Part shown: positions 1-11,330 of the stretch, in pieces | Position numbering within the stretch: the first letter of the stretch is position 1 | Layout of the letters: the number at the start of each line of letters is the position of its first letter | NCBI GenBank assembly: GCA_026018925.1 | Contig: JAKSZU010000009.1 | Coordinates: 33,030,583-33,094,582 of the forward strand | Direction of reading: 5' to 3' | Length of the DNA: 64,000 bases | Source: Tupaia tana | Taxonomy: Eukaryota; Chordata; Mammalia; Scandentia; Tupaiidae | The notes under the pieces: model-generated | Told to the model about the DNA's origin: nothing | Seen by the model: only the letters and a program-made list of their open reading frames with translations | Databases searched by the model: none | Program-made: the position numbers and the translations under genes

Positions 1-432
1 CAGCTGAACGATCTTCCAGCCTGCTCCCCACCCACTCACTGCCCTTCCTTGCTGTGGAGGACAGAGGCGACTGGGAGGCATTCTGGCCCTAAGTTCCTGC
101 TGCTTCAAAAGACACTAGAAGAAATGCCCTCCAAGCCAGGAAGAGGTTTGTTTGCCTTGCTCTCCCCTCCCTCAGCCCAGGAGGCATAGCTGCCTTGTCA
201 GCTTCTAAGTAGATGAGCACTCCTTGAAAGGTAGTGCCACCTCAGTCATCCTTTGGGGAACCCCACTTCCTGCTGGTAAACACAGGAAGGGAACGTTTTT
301 GGTTTAGTGCTGCTCAAAGTCAGAGTTTTAAAATGATTCTGTGAGCAATGCTTCAGAATAATCACTCACTGAAAGTAAGCAATCCTAGCTAGTTGATTTA
401 TGCTACGTTCTTTGTGTGAAACTGCAAGGATA
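1..432. other. Intergenic, nothing recognised
   Basis: Mixed-composition sequence with no SINE head, splice-like structure or long reading frame that I recognise. The first SINE begins just after it. Confidence 0.5.
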
Positions 433-670
433 TGGGGCCAGCACATGACAAAGTGGTTACATCTCTGTTCTCTCACATGCCTGGCCACGGTTCGAGTCTC
501 AAACCTGATGACTTGAAATTCACGCTGCAAAGGCATTGCAGCATGGCCATTTCCCCTGTGTGTGGGGGGGAGTTATTTCTGACTTTCTCATTATCTCTGT
601 CTGCCTTTCTCTCTCCTGCCAGTACACATGCCCTAATGCAAAAACAAAAACAAAAGAAGTAGAAGAAACA
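433..670 (+). mobile_element. Old long-form tRNA-derived SINE
   Basis: Starts GGGGCCAGCACATGACAAAGTGG, has a diverged B box (GGTTCGAGTCTC) and ends CCCTAATGCAAAAACAAAAAC. The divergence suggests an old copy. Confidence 0.8.
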
Positions 671-704
671 GAAAGAAACTGGAAATATAGGGAAAAAAAA
701 AACA

Positions 705-945
705 TGGGCATACCTCATAGTGCAGTGGTTAGGTGCTGTTCAGAGGTAGACAGATCAGACATGGCCATCCTGGGTTCAAGTTCTGATCCTGGTGTCTTAC
801 ATGCCAGCCCTGCATGAGTTTGCCCATGATCCTGATGGAATGGAGAACTGGATGAAATAGGATTGCTGCAAGACCAGGCCCTGGTGAAGGGATCTCTCTC
901 ACACACACACAAGCATGCACCCTATCGCATAAAAACAAAAGGAAA
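705..945 (+). mobile_element. Variant tRNA-derived SINE (older subfamily)
   Basis: The head reads CATACCTCATAGTGCAGTGGTTAG, with a B-box-like GGGTTCAAGTTC, a short CA run and an end CCCTATCGCATAAAAAC. The body differs from the common long form, so it may be a separate subfamily. Confidence 0.65.
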
Positions 946-975
946 AATAATTAATAATTTAATTTAATTTAAAAA

Positions 976-1205
976 GCAGGGCTGACTCCTTGCACAGCAG
1001 GGATACTCTGCTCAAGAGAAGCTGGATCTCATGGAATGGGTCCCCAGCCTGGTCCACCTGAAACACACCAGATATGCGTGCCTGTGCCCAAGCTCTGATG
1101 GGCTAGCGGACGGGGATTGCAGCTTGACTGGACCCTGTGGGGATGCTTCTCTGTCACACACACACAGAAACACACATGAACACTTACTCTTTCATAAATA
1201 ATTTT
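976..1205 (+). mobile_element. Variant SINE related to the long form
   Basis: Begins GGGCTGACTCCTTGCACAGCAGGG and contains GGACGGGGATTGCAGC, a match to the GGATTGCGGC block of the common SINE, then a CA run and an A/T tail. The B box is degraded. Confidence 0.55.
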
Positions 1206-1216
1206 GTTTTAAAAAA

Positions 1217-1450
1217 AGGAACCAGCCAGTGGCATGGTGAGTAAGCCAACTGGATTGCTCATGACTGACTGCACAGTTCAAGTCCCAAACTTAGTGGATT
1301 GAAAAGCATGCCAGGCATATTTACATGTGTGTCCAAAATCCTGAGAGAATAGAGGAAAGGGATTGTGGTGTGAGATTTCTCACTTTCTCTCCCTCTCTTC
1401 TCTGACAAACTCAAGCACTCTATAGCAAATTACAAAAGAAGAAAAGAATT
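1217..1450 (+). mobile_element. Old long-form SINE
   Basis: Head GGAACCAGCCAGTGGCATGG, body block AAAATCCTGAGAG, end CTATAGCAAATTACAAAAG. Confidence 0.75.
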
Positions 1451-1504
1451 ACAAAGAAAAGATAAAAAGGAAAGGAAATTAGAGGAATAACGAGGCCAGG
1501 CTTA

Positions 1505-1800
1505 CTTTTTATTTTTATTTATTTTTATTTTTTATATTTTTCTCGCAAAGTTTTCGTCATAGGGCACATGCTCACTGCAGAGGAACAGAGAGAGACAGTG
1601 AGAGGGAAAGTGAGAAATCACCCTCCCTCCAAAAAAGGGGATGGCCACACCACAATCCTTTTCTCCTCCATTCTGCTCCTAGGATTCTGGGAATGCACGC
1701 ACACTCACCTGATGTGATTTTCAAGCCATCAGGTCTGGGCCTACAACTGTCATTGCCATGTGGGAGTCCAGCACCTTAACCACTACACCACAGCTGGTCC
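1505..1800 (-). mobile_element. Long-form SINE, minus strand
   Basis: T-rich tail at the left, then GGGCACATGCTCACTG, the AGAGAGACAGTGAG block, and the reverse-complemented head ending CCACAGCTGGTCCC. Confidence 0.85.
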
Positions 1801-1884
1801 CTAGGCTCACATTTTAAAGTAGTAAATTTTTCATTGAATATTTGTTTTCGAGTAATCCTTAGCTATGTTAGTCGACTTTAATGG

Positions 1885-2114
1885 TATGGTTGTTTTTCAC
1901 AGGGCAAGTGCACTTGTAGGAGAGAGACAGTGATAGAGAAAGTGAGAAAGCACCTACAGCGAGGATGGCCATGCCACAATCCCTTCTCCATCTCTTCCTC
2001 CACCAGAGATTTTGGTCACAAATGAACACGCACCTAGCATGAGTCAAGCACTCAGACTGTGCAGTTGGCCACGTGGGATCCACCCACCTTTACCACCACA
2101 CCACTGGCTGTCCC
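1885..2114 (-). mobile_element. Long-form SINE, minus strand, diverged
   Basis: GTTTTTCACAGGGCAAGTGCAC at the left and ACCACTGGCTGTCCC at the right. The poly-T is eroded. Confidence 0.75.
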
Positions 2115-3167
2115 ATTTAATGTAGTTCTAAGTTGTGGTTAATTTGGAACACCACATTCACACTGGGAAGCCATTACAATGACTGCAGATAGGCACCACC
2201 CAGAATTTCGTCAGATGATGGTGAATCAAAGACCAGTTTGCGGGACAATATTCTCACATATCAAAGCTGCCCTTAAAAGTGAAGCCTCACCCTTTCCCCA
2301 AAATAAGGAGCCAGACAGTTCCAGTCATTATAGCCAAGACTGCTACATTATTTATTGTTCAAATTCAGTCACAGTCACATTGATTATGCCGTGACTTGAA
2401 GGCTATAATTATAAACCTAACCTCCAACAATTTACATATAAAATCACAAGTGAAAAAGAGACGAAATGGTTCATACATACAAATAAACTCATTCCCTTGA
2501 TAAGCAAAGATGAAATATGCTACGCTATACAGTCCTTGTGCCTGTAATTGATCACAAGGCCAGAACCGAAGTCTATAACTTTACTAATCGAAAATAATTA
2601 AATAAATAAATAAAATAAAAGCTGAGGTAAAGTAAGTAAAGCAAAAGATTTTATTTAGACCGGGATAAGGACAATAGCCAGGACACCACAATATATAAGT
2701 TGCCCTAAATCCAGTGTGCTGAGCTCTTACAGAATTTAGGATAATTTTTAAAGGCAAAAGTCATGAATGAGGAGGAGGATTACGTCAATGCTATAGTCAG
2801 GAGTCTTGTACAGCAGTGATTGGCTGAATCCTTTGACAAGAGGAGCAGGATGACCTTGTAGTCATTTGGGGTCAAGGAGAGAGTTAGTGAGTCTGGCACA
2901 CTAAAATTCTTTTTAGGAAAGAAGAATGGGTTTGATGCTCAGAGTAAATCATTCTCTTTGAACTCTGGATAGGCTTGGGAGATGCTAGGTCATGAAAATT
3001 TTGTCCAGATGTGTCGCTGTTCCTCCTTTCTGCGATATAAGCTTAGTTAATAAAATCTCAGGAAGAAGACCAAAGGCAATTGTTTTCTCCTTCCGTCAGT
3101 CTGATCTACAGGCCAATAAAGAAATATCAGAATTTAAAAAACAGAAACAAAACAAAACAAAAAAAAC
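2115..3167. other. Intergenic, unclassified
   Basis: About 1 kb free of SINEs. It has short open frames (for example 2179-2394, +) without recognisable domains, an AAATA microsatellite near 2595-2630 and AATAAA at 3114-3119. It could be a decayed retroelement or single-copy sequence; I cannot tell which. Confidence 0.4.
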
Positions 3168-3430
3168 AATTTGCAGGTGGTGTAGTGCTTAAGGCAATGG
3201 ACTCCCACATGCTCCCACATGGCATATCTTGGTTCTACTCCCAGAACCGGTGGTTTTAAACTGAGGTGTGTGTGTGTGTGGGGGGGGGGGCTGTGCATGC
3301 CCAAAATCCTTAGAGGAGGAGAATGGAGAATGGAGGAGAAGGGATTGCTGCGTTGCCATCCCCCCGGGGAGTGATTCCTCGCTTTCTGTGTCTCTGGCGA
3401 ACATACGTGCCCTGTAGCAAAAAATAAACT
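3168..3430 (+). mobile_element. Long-form SINE
   Basis: Head TTTGCAGGTGGTGTAGTGCTTAAGG, a GT/G-run insertion near 3268-3290, and an end CCCTGTAGCAAAAAATAAAC. Confidence 0.8.
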
Positions 3431-3469
3431 TAAAACTAAAATAAAATAAAATAAAAATCGGTTTTTAGA

Positions 3470-4820
3470 TGGCCATTGGCAGCAGCACTGGAGAGTGCGC
3501 TCCTCAAGCGCTGCGGAGACGCAGAGAGGCGCGCGCCCCACCCTGGTCACTGGTGCCATTGACCTCTGAGCTCGCCGCGTTGTGCACACCTGGAGAGGGA
3601 CCCGCCCAGCCCTGGGCAGGCGCCGCGCTACGTCGCGGACGCGCCCTCAGGCAGCTCGCGGCGTCAGGGACCGCAGCCTGGCAGCTCGCTGGCAGCCCGC
3701 CGGCTTCATGCGCACCTGGAGCTCGTGGCGGAGTCTGGTCGCTTCCGGGCTGGTGAGGCGGCGTCCCCTTGGCAGTGACGTGCAGGGGAGACCCCTCCAG
3801 CCAGAAGTACCCGCTAGCGGCGGTAGGCAAGGAAAGTCGGCGCTCACCATCCAATTCATCCAAGACTATTTTGCAACGAATTGTGATCCAACCATTGAAA
3901 AGCGCTGCACTGAGCAGTACGCTGTAGATGACGGAGCAGCCGGGCTCCACACTTTGGGTGGAGCAGCACAAGAAGAGTTTGGAGCCATGAGAGAACAGTG
4001 GACGAGACTGGCCAGGGTTTCCTGTTGGTCTTTTCAGTCACAGAAGGAGGTTTTGAACAAACCCAGGAGGTTGAAAGACAGATTCTTAGAGTCAGGGATT
4101 ATGACGGGTTTCCAATGATTTTAAGTAGTAATAAAGCAGATCTGGATCTTCAAAGACAGGGAACACAGGAGGAGGATGGCAGTTGTCACGGCAATGTCAG
4201 GTAACACGCATGGAGGCGTCTGCGAGATTAGGATGAATGTCAGTCAAGCAGAACCAACATGGAAAGCAGAAGACCAGAAAGGCAGCCCTTGTGTCATTTT
4301 CTTTTTCTTTTTTTCTTTTTTTTGGAGAGATTTTCGCTATAGGGCGCGTGTGCTCACCAGACAGACAGAGAAAGACAGAGAGACAGAAAGCAAGAAATCA
4401 CCCCCCGGGGGGATGGTCACGCCACAATCCCTTTCTCCTCCATTCTCCTCTCAGGATCTTGGGCACGCACGCACACGCGCCCGGCGTGAGTTTTAAGCCA
4501 CTGGATCCGGGATGCGAACCATGGTCGACTACGTGGGAGTCTAGCGACATAGCCATTATGCTAACTGCTGGTTCCCCCTTGTGTCATTTTCTAAGAGTCC
4601 CTTCAGGTTTAGCTGTTGACTGCCAGGAAATGCCCTCATCTTCTCCCCGCCTTCTTACAGTGTAGGTAATTTCATAGTTTGGACAAAGGAGCCACATGTT
4701 CACCTTAGACCACGAAGATGGCCAATCCTTTCCGTGAAGCCAATACAAGGGTCATTTCCAGACAATTTTAAGGAAACGCTAAGGGTGCTTCGAAGACTAT
4801 CTGATTCCTTTAAAATATAT
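3470..4820 (+). pseudogene. RRAS2P: RRAS2 (TC21) processed pseudogene
   Basis: Intronless, frame-broken copy of the small GTPase R-Ras2 mRNA. A CpG-rich 5'UTR-like stretch (3470-3760) is followed by coding remnants. [14 protein letters not shown] (P-loop end and helix 1) lies near 3830. It is followed by [11 protein letters not shown] (switch II), then after a frame change by [15 protein letters not shown] and [19 protein letters not shown] (the NKxD nucleotide-base motif). Further on are EIRMNV and the CAAX-like CVIF end at about 4289-4300. Most of the G1 loop glycines are lost. The 3'UTR appears to continue after a SINE inserted at the end of the coding region. There are no introns and several frameshifts, so this is a dead retrocopy rather than a gene. 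Confidence 0.88.
4303..4575 (-). mobile_element. Long-form SINE inside the RRAS2 pseudogene, with TSD
   Basis: Insertion at the CAAX codons. A 17-bp direct repeat, CCCTTGTGTCATTTTCT, flanks it at 4286-4302 and 4576-4592. CpG-rich head and body indicate a fairly young copy. Confidence 0.95.
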
Positions 4821-4839
4821 ATCTATATATACACACGTT

Positions 4840-4925
4840 CTTTTTTTTTTCTTTTTTAGGTTTTTGCAATAAGGCACATGCACTGGCCAGAGAGAGACAG
4901 TGAGAGAGGAAAGTGAGAAATTAGG
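4840..4925 (-). mobile_element. Long-form SINE, minus strand, cut by a later SINE
   Basis: TTTTTTAGGTTTTTGC, AAGGCACATGCAC and a GAGAGAAATCACC-type block. It is interrupted by the next SINE; a piece resumes at 5193 (AGAGAAATCACCCTCC). Confidence 0.7.
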
Positions 4926-5192
4926 GACCAACAGTTGGCGTAATAGCTATGTCACTGGACTCCCTCGTAGTCTACCATGGTTCAAGTCTCGGACCCGGTG
5001 GCTTAAACTCACACGGGGCGCGTTTGCGTGCATGCCCAAGATCCCAAAAAGAGAATGGAGGAGAAGGGATTGTGGCGTGGCCATCCCCCCTGGGGCGGGC
5101 GATTTCTTGTTTTCCGTCTCTCTGTCTCTCTCTGTCTTTCTGGCGACCACACACGCCCTATAGCAAAAACCTCTCAAAAAAAAAAAAAAAAA
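4926..5192 (+). mobile_element. Long-form SINE nested in another SINE
   Basis: GGGACCAACAGTTGGCGTAATAGC to CCCTATAGCAAAAACCTCTC plus a run of 18-19 A. Confidence 0.9.
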
Positions 5193-5284
5193 AAGAGAGA
5201 GAGAGAAATCACCCTCCACCTCCATGTCTTTTTTGATTCTATGCTTGCTGATTATCTATTTTTTTTCTCATTGTCAGTGTTTTG

Positions 5285-5413
5285 TTTAATTTTTTTGAAG
5301 TTGACCAGAGAGAAAGGAAAGCGAGAAAGCAAGCTGCTAGGTCCAGGACTCGAACCACAGTCAGCCATGTGGGAGTCCAGCTGCCTTAACCACCATGCCA
5401 CATGCCAGCCCCT
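5285..5413 (-). mobile_element. Short-form SINE, minus strand
   Basis: TTGACCAGAGAGAAAGG to CACATGCCAGCCCC. Confidence 0.8.
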
Positions 5414-5535
5414 CTTGTTTTTTAAGATAAAATAAAAACTTTGTTTTTTATTGTGGATTGGGTTCCATCCATTTCTGAGAGAGGGATATTGACTTCCTCA
5501 ACTATAATAGTTCATTTATTCATTGTGCATGCAGA

Positions 5536-5775
5536 TTTTTTTTTTTTGAGAGATTTTTGTTATGGGGTGTGTGTGCTCTCCAGAGAGACAGAAAGTGAGA
5601 AATCATCCCCTAGGAGAATGGCCACACTCCATTCCCTTCTCCATTCTTCTCTGGGATTTTGAGCACACGTGCACATGTGCCCAACGTGAGTTTCAAGCCA
5701 CCGGGTCCAGGACTTGAACTGCAGTTAGCCATGTGGGAGTCCAATAATATAACCACTACATCATCTACTGGTCCC
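5536..5775 (-). mobile_element. Long-form SINE, minus strand
   Basis: Poly-T, GAGAGATTTTTGTTATGGGG to CATCTACTGGTCCC. Confidence 0.88.
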
Positions 5776-6055
5776 TGTCCATGCAATTCTACCAGCTTTT
5801 TTTTTTTCTACAGAAAGGAGGAAGAGAGAGAGAGAGAGAATTCAAAAGGGTTAAAGGGTATTGAGTTTTGTGATTTTTCTGCATCTATTGGGATAGCATA
5901 TGGTTTTTGTCCTTCATTCTGTTAATGTGACATATCACATTCATAGGTTTTTATATATTGAACTATCCTTGCATTCCAGATCAATCCCGTTTGATCATGC
6001 TGTATGATCCTTTTAGTTTACTATTGATTTTGACTTGCAAGTATCTTTGTTTTGG

Positions 6056-6292
6056 TTTGGTTTTTGCCACAAGGCATGTGCACTTGTCAGAGACAGACAG
6101 ACAGAGGGAAAGCAACAAATCATCTCACAGGGAGATGGCTACACTGCAATCCCTTCTCCTCAATTCTCCTCTGGGAATTTTGGGCATGTATTCATATAGA
6201 CCCAGCATGATTTTTAAGCCACTGGACATGGGACTGGAATCATGACTGGCCATGTGGGAATCCAGCACCTTAACCACCATGTCATCTGTTGG
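6056..6292 (-). mobile_element. Long-form SINE, minus strand
   Basis: GGTTTTTGCCACAAGGCATGTGC to GTCATCTGTTGGCT. Confidence 0.85.
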
Positions 6293-7015
6293 CTTGGTTT
6301 GCTGGCATCTATTGAGTACTCTTACATGTATGTCCATCAAGGATATTGGCTTGTAATTTTCTCCTTTTTTGTAGTGTCTTTGTCTAACTTTCAAATAAGG
6401 GTCATTCTGAATTCATAAAATGAGCTTTGAAGTGCTGCTAGACATGTAAGCTTCCTTGTGGATCCCCTTCTCCACGAGTTCATTTGCCCTTCTTCCCTTT
6501 CAGATGTTGCACCTAGGAGTCTTAGCCTCTGGACAGTCAGTGAAATCTATGAGGGATTTCTCTACATGCAAAACTGTCACACCCTTGCCCCTCAAAAGTG
6601 TGTGTTACTGCCACCTTGTGGTCATGTTCTTCTCCTTGGTTAGCCTAAAAATCCCTTGAATACCTACAACTCATTCTTCCAGTCATTATTCCAAATGGAA
6701 ACAAAATTTTATATTTCAGAGTAATGTCTTTTCAGCTTCCTAAAATCAATAAATATAAGCAGTTATCTCTATATATCTCCTGTAAACTAGTACAGATGAA
6801 TATGAACCACTATTCATCTCAGATTGATTAGTTCTCCCAACCTAAAATTATATTAGCTTTATGAGGACATATTTTCCAATTCAAGGATTAAACTACTTAT
6901 ATGTATTCTTTAGATAATTAGCTACCTAAGTACCATTACTCATCTACATTATTAACTCATTCATCCACCAGGATAAAAGAATTTAGAGTATGTAAGAACC
7001 TGCATTTCAGCTTCT

Positions 7016-7283
7016 ATTTTTTTTTTTTTTTTTTGTAGAGGTTTTTGCTACAGGACATGTGCACTTGCCAGAAAGATAGAGAGAGGCAGAAAATGTGAAA
7101 TCATCCCCCAGGGGGGATGGCCACGCCACAATCCCCTCTCCTCCATTCTCCCCTTGGGATCTTGGGCACAACACATACACACACATGCCCGGAGTGAGTT
7201 TAAGCCACTGGGTCCAGAACTCAAACCGCGGACAACTACACAGGAGTCCAGCAACATAGCCATTATGCCATCTGCTGGTCCCT
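7016..7283 (-). mobile_element. Long-form SINE, minus strand
   Basis: Poly-T, GTAGAGGTTTTTGCTACAGG to CATCTGCTGGTCCC. TSD-like TCAGCTTCTA lies on both sides. Confidence 0.9.
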
Positions 7284-7464
7284 CAGCTTCTAATTTCAAC
7301 TACCTATTTTAGATATCTCTACCTGTCTCTAAGTTACTAGGTATCTAGAGCTACTTTTTATACATAATACAAAAGCATTATTCCAGAAATAATTAAGACT
7401 AATATTATTGTATTATGTTATAATATACATAACATAAAAGTTACCATTACAATCAGTTTATTTA

Positions 7465-7703
7465 TTTAATTTTCTTAGAGTGATTTTTGCTATAAGGTGC
7501 GCGTGTTCACCAAAAAAGGGACCAAAAGGGAGAAATCACTTCCCAGCGGGATGGCCACTCTGCAATCCCTTCTCCATTCTCCTCTTGGGATCTTGGGCAC
7601 GCACACACCCAGCATGAGTTTTAAGTCGTTGGGTCCAGGACTCAAGCTACAGTTGGCTACGTGTAAGTCCAGCAACGTAACCATTATGCCATCTGCTGGT
7701 CCC
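7465..7703 (-). mobile_element. Long-form SINE, minus strand, inside L1
   Basis: GAGTGATTTTTGCTATAAGG to CATCTGCTGGTCCC. Confidence 0.85.
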
Positions 7704-8167
7704 ACCATTTTAATCATTTTAAGTGGACAGTTCTGTGCCATGAAATTCATTGACATTGTTGTGCAACCATCACCACCCTCCATTCCAAAATTTTTTCACC
7801 TTCCCAAACTGAAACCCTGTACCCATTGTGCAATAATTCCCTGATAGCCTCTCCCCCAGCCTTTAAGAGTCACCATTGTACTTTTTGTCTCTGTGAAGTT
7901 GCCTACTTTCTGTACCTCATAGAAATCAAGTGATTTGTTCTTTTGTGTCAGACTTATTTCTCTTAGCATAATATCATTAAGGCCCATCCATAAAAAGATT
8001 TGTATTCCCTGTTTGGACTATATGATATTCCATTCCATTTATATGCCACACTTTGATGATCCATTCATATATCAAGGGATACGCGGGTTGCTTCCACTCT
8101 TTTTGTGAATAATGCTGCTAAGAACATGGGCGTACAAGTCCCTGCTTTCAGTTCTTTTGGGTATATA

Positions 8168-8667
8168 GGCAACCCTCGCTTAACGACACCGAGTTCCATT
8201 CCTACCACTATGCCATTAAGCCAACTGATTGAAAAGTAAAGAACTTGAAGGCAGGTATCTTGCCGTGTGTGGCGGCACCACAGGGTATGTATTTTTCAAT
8301 AGATGCCACATGAAACCACACTAGAATAATGAAATCCTAGCCATCTAAAAAGCATTCCTTACATAAGTACCAGAAAGCAACAACACACACCACAACACAA
8401 TCATGCAAATCCAGTGCAATCATTTTTATTTATTCTGAATATTCTTATGGGCCCACGATAAAGTACAAATTTAAATATGTAGTCTTGCATGACTGTGAAC
8501 ACTGGGTGCAGTGAACACTAACCAATGGTGGGAATGAGTCCAAGACTGAGAAAGGGGATCCAATTCCAGAGACTCCCACAGACTGAGAGAGGGGACTCCC
8601 CAGGCTGTGGAATCGGTCCTAAGTCCCAGCAGTCGTTAAACAGGTAGGTTGTTAAGTGACAAGTGGC
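8168..8667. mobile_element. Candidate non-autonomous DNA transposon with imperfect TIRs
   Basis: A 500-bp insertion in the L1 sequence TTGGGTATATACCCAG: the left L1 part ends GGGTATATA and the right resumes TATATACCC. The element starts GGCAACCCTCGCTTAACGAC. Its end, reverse-complemented, reads GCCACTTGTCACTTAACAAC, about 13 of 20 matching. TA-rich target duplication and TTAACGAC-type ends suggest a Tigger/pogo-like MITE. No transposase frame is seen. Confidence 0.55.
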
Positions 8668-8883
8668 TATATACCCAGAAGTGAAATTTCTGGGTCATAT
8701 GGTAATTATATATTTCGTTTTTTGAGAAACTGACATTTTTTTCCCACAAAAACTGCACCGTTTTACATTCAGAGTTCCAATTTCTCCACATCCTCTTCAA
8801 CACATGCCACTTTCTTTTTTGTTGTTAGTAATAGCTACCCAAATGAGTGATAGTGGTATTTCATTGTGGTTTTAAGACTAACT

Positions 8884-9126
8884 TTTTTTAAGGTTTTTGC
8901 CAGAGGGCACATATGCTTGTCATAGAGAAATAGAGAGACAGTGAGAGGAAAAGTGACAAATCACCCCCAGACACTCCATAGTCTCTTCTCTATTCTTCTC
9001 CTGGGATTTTCGGCACACACTCACACACCCTTGGCATGATTTTCAAGTCGCCAGGTCCAGGACTCCAACTGTGGTCAGCCGTGTGGGGGTCTAGCGGAGG
9101 AGCCACTATGCCACCTGCTGGCCCCA
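8884..9126 (-). mobile_element. Long-form SINE, minus strand
   Basis: TTTTTTAAGGTTTTTGCCAGAGGG to CCACCTGCTGGCCCC. Flanked by AAGACTAAC on both sides (TSD). Confidence 0.9.
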
Positions 9127-9238
9127 AGACTAACATTTAAGAAGACATTTTTAGCCTTCTGGCTTCAAATACTTATTCTCCTTTTATATAGTTGTATATA
9201 TTTTTAAAGAACCCCTCATTTAATTTTGTTTATCATCG

Positions 9239-9400
9239 TTTTTTAAAAATTTGCTACAGGGTATACACACTCACCAGAGAGAGACAGAGAAAGAGCGGGT
9301 GGGAGAAGGGAGAAAGCAAGGTGCCAGGTTCGATACTGGAAGCTATAGCCAGCCAAGTGAGCATCCAGCACCTTAACCACAACACCACCTGCTGGCCCCT
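9239..9400 (-). mobile_element. Short-form SINE, minus strand
   Basis: AAAAATTTGCTACAGGGTATAC to CACCTGCTGGCCCC. Confidence 0.8.
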
Positions 9401-9448
9401 GGTTATACCCTATTTAAATCTTACCTAAATGAAAAAAAAAAAGGGGGG

Positions 9449-9645
9449 GGACCAGCAGGTGGCGTGATGGTTAAAGGCACTGGATTCCACATGGCCGACC
9501 ATGGTTCAAGTCCTGGACCTGGCGGCTTGCTCTCTCACTTTCTCTCTCTCTCTCTCTCTGTCTGATCAAACTGAAAAATAATAATAGTAATAAAAATAAA
9601 GTTAACTAAAAATAATTTAAAAAATAAAAATAAATAAATAAATCT
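9449..9645 (+). mobile_element. Short-form SINE
   Basis: GGGACCAGCAGGTGGCGTGATGG, a CT-rich stretch and an AATAA-rich tail. Confidence 0.88.
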
Positions 9646-10191
9646 TACCTAAATGATTCTTATTACCTACATTACTAACTGAATATTCAAAAAACAAGAA
9701 GTAAGCATTAGTGAGTTTCTTCAGCTTCCTAAATTCAAATCATTGTTCTGGACATTTGGTTACTACTACTCACATATTGTACTGATATATCATTTCAGTG
9801 AAAAATAATTTGGGAGTGAAGAGATTGTGGTTTCCATATTTGGGTTATAACTACTTATCTGTAGTTGTCTGTAGTTAGCTAATTACCCAGTTATCAATGG
9901 TTATTCATAGTGAAAAAGTATATTCTCACATGAGATTAGAGGATGATGAAGAATGGCTTTTTAACTTAAGAATTCAAACTGATTTCCTTAGCTATCCCTA
10001 CTAAACCAGTTATCTAGGTCCCATAGTTATTAATAGACCTAACTTGTTATCGCAAACAATAGATAAAAATGTAGTATTGAGAAGAAAAATTTCCCAGCTT
10101 TCTTGATTCAGCAATTTTTCTTCAGTATCATGGCATAAACTCATTCTGGATATCGCTCTTTATCTTTGAGTTATTAATAACCTAGATACTG

Positions 10192-10305
10192 GGGCCGGCA
10201 GGTGACATGGTGGTTAATGGCGCTGGACTCCCACATGGCCAACCGTGGTTCAAGTCCTAGACCTGGAGGCTTGCTTTCTCACTTTCCCTCTCTCCCTCTC
10301 TCTCT

Positions 10306-10337
<32 letters not shown>

Positions 10338-10410
10338 ATTGCTCTGTCCTTCCCTGGTCAAATTAAAATAAATAAATAAATAAATTTAAATAAAATAATT
10401 ATTTAAAAAA
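10192..10410 (+). mobile_element. Short-form SINE
   Basis: GGGGCCGGCAGGTGACATGG, (CACTCT) expansion near 10300-10340, AAATAAAT tail. Confidence 0.88.
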
Positions 10411-10424
10411 ATAATAACCTAGAG

Positions 10425-10605
10425 GGGCCGGCAGATGGCATGGTAGTTAAAGGTGCTGGATTCCCACAATGCCAGCTGTGGTTCGAGTCCTGGACCTAGT
10501 GGTTTGCTTTCTCACTTTCCCTCTCTCTCTTTCTCTATCTCTCTCCAATCAAACTGGAAAACAATAATAATAAAAATAAAGTTAAATAAAATAATTATTT
10601 AAAAA
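10425..10605 (+). mobile_element. Short-form SINE, adjacent to the previous copy
   Basis: GGGGCCGGCAGATGGCATGG to an AATAAT/AAATAAA tail. ATAATAACCTAGA flanks both sides, a probable TSD. Confidence 0.88.
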
Positions 10606-11007
10606 CTAATGATAATAACCTAGATACCACAAGATATCTATGGCACAAATTCATTAATCAAATGAGTAAAGAGAATTTTAAGTTGAAAAGACATTTTTTT
10701 GGAGGCCAGCAGATGATGTAGCATTGACATAACTGGAAACCTGCATGGCTGGTCCCCCAGAATAGAAATTTAATGAAGAACAAAACAGGAGATTACTTAT
10801 AAACATTAATAATATCAGCTATTAATATAAATATTCTTAATTTAAAAATAAGGACTAAAAGTAATAAATAAATGAAAACATTATTCTCAAAACTAACATT
10901 TTTGTGTGTGTGATAAAGGTTGGTATTATTGATAATTAGTGGTACCTATTTCATTATTTAGAGGTAACTAGATACACTAACAACATTGATTTAAAGATAG
11001 AAATCTG

Positions 11008-11265
11008 AGGACCAGCAGTTAACGTAATGGCTATGTCACTGAACTCCCATGTAGTCTATCACAGTTCGAGTCCCGGATCCGGTGGCTTAAACTCACGCTG
11101 GGCACGTGTGCGTGCGTGCCCAAGATCCCATAGAGGAGAATAGAGGAGAAGGGATTGCGGCGTGGCCATCCCCCCTGGGGGGTGATTTCTCACTTTCTGT
11201 CTCTCTGTCTCTCTCTGTCTGTATGGCGAGCACATGTGCCCTATAGCAAAAACTTCTAAAAAAAA

Positions 11266-11325
<60 letters not shown>

Positions 11326-11326
11326 A
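11008..11326 (+). mobile_element. Long-form SINE with an (AAAG)n tail
   Basis: GAGGACCAGCAGTTAACGTAATGG to CTATAGCAAAAACTTC, then about 15 AAAG units at 11266-11326 grown from the A-tail. Confidence 0.92.
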
Positions 11327-11330
11327 ATTT

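Larger units (their letters stand above)
5440..6440 (-). mobile_element. LINE-1 ORF2 fragment, antisense, broken by SINEs
   Basis: Stretches such as GATATTGACTTCCTCAAC, TTCTGTTAATGTGACATATC and GGATATTGGCTTGTAATTTT read as reverse complement of L1 ORF2 (reverse transcriptase and downstream). Two SINEs (5536-5775 and 6056-6292) interrupt it. No open frame survives. Confidence 0.7.
7408..8885 (-). mobile_element. LINE-1 fragment, minus strand (L1M-type)
   Basis: Blocks such as TTGTTGTGCAACCATCACCACC, CTTCCCAAACTGAAACCCTG, GTGAATAATGCTGCTAAGAACATGG, GGGTCATATGGTAATT and CCAATTTCTCCACATCCTC match the antisense of older mammalian L1 ends. It is split by a SINE (7465-7703) and a 500-bp TIR element (8168-8667). 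Non-coding relic. Confidence 0.85.

Noticed and set aside
2179..2394. 71-codon frame in a SINE-free region
   Set aside because: No recognisable domain, splice context or codon pattern; length is within chance.
3504..3971. 155-codon minus-strand frame
   Set aside because: Antisense shadow of the CpG-rich RRAS2 retrocopy.
11008..11100. tRNA gene at SINE heads (A-box and B-box-like sequences)
   Set aside because: The heads do not fold into a cloverleaf with a proper acceptor stem and are followed by a SINE body and A-tail. The same holds for all other copies.
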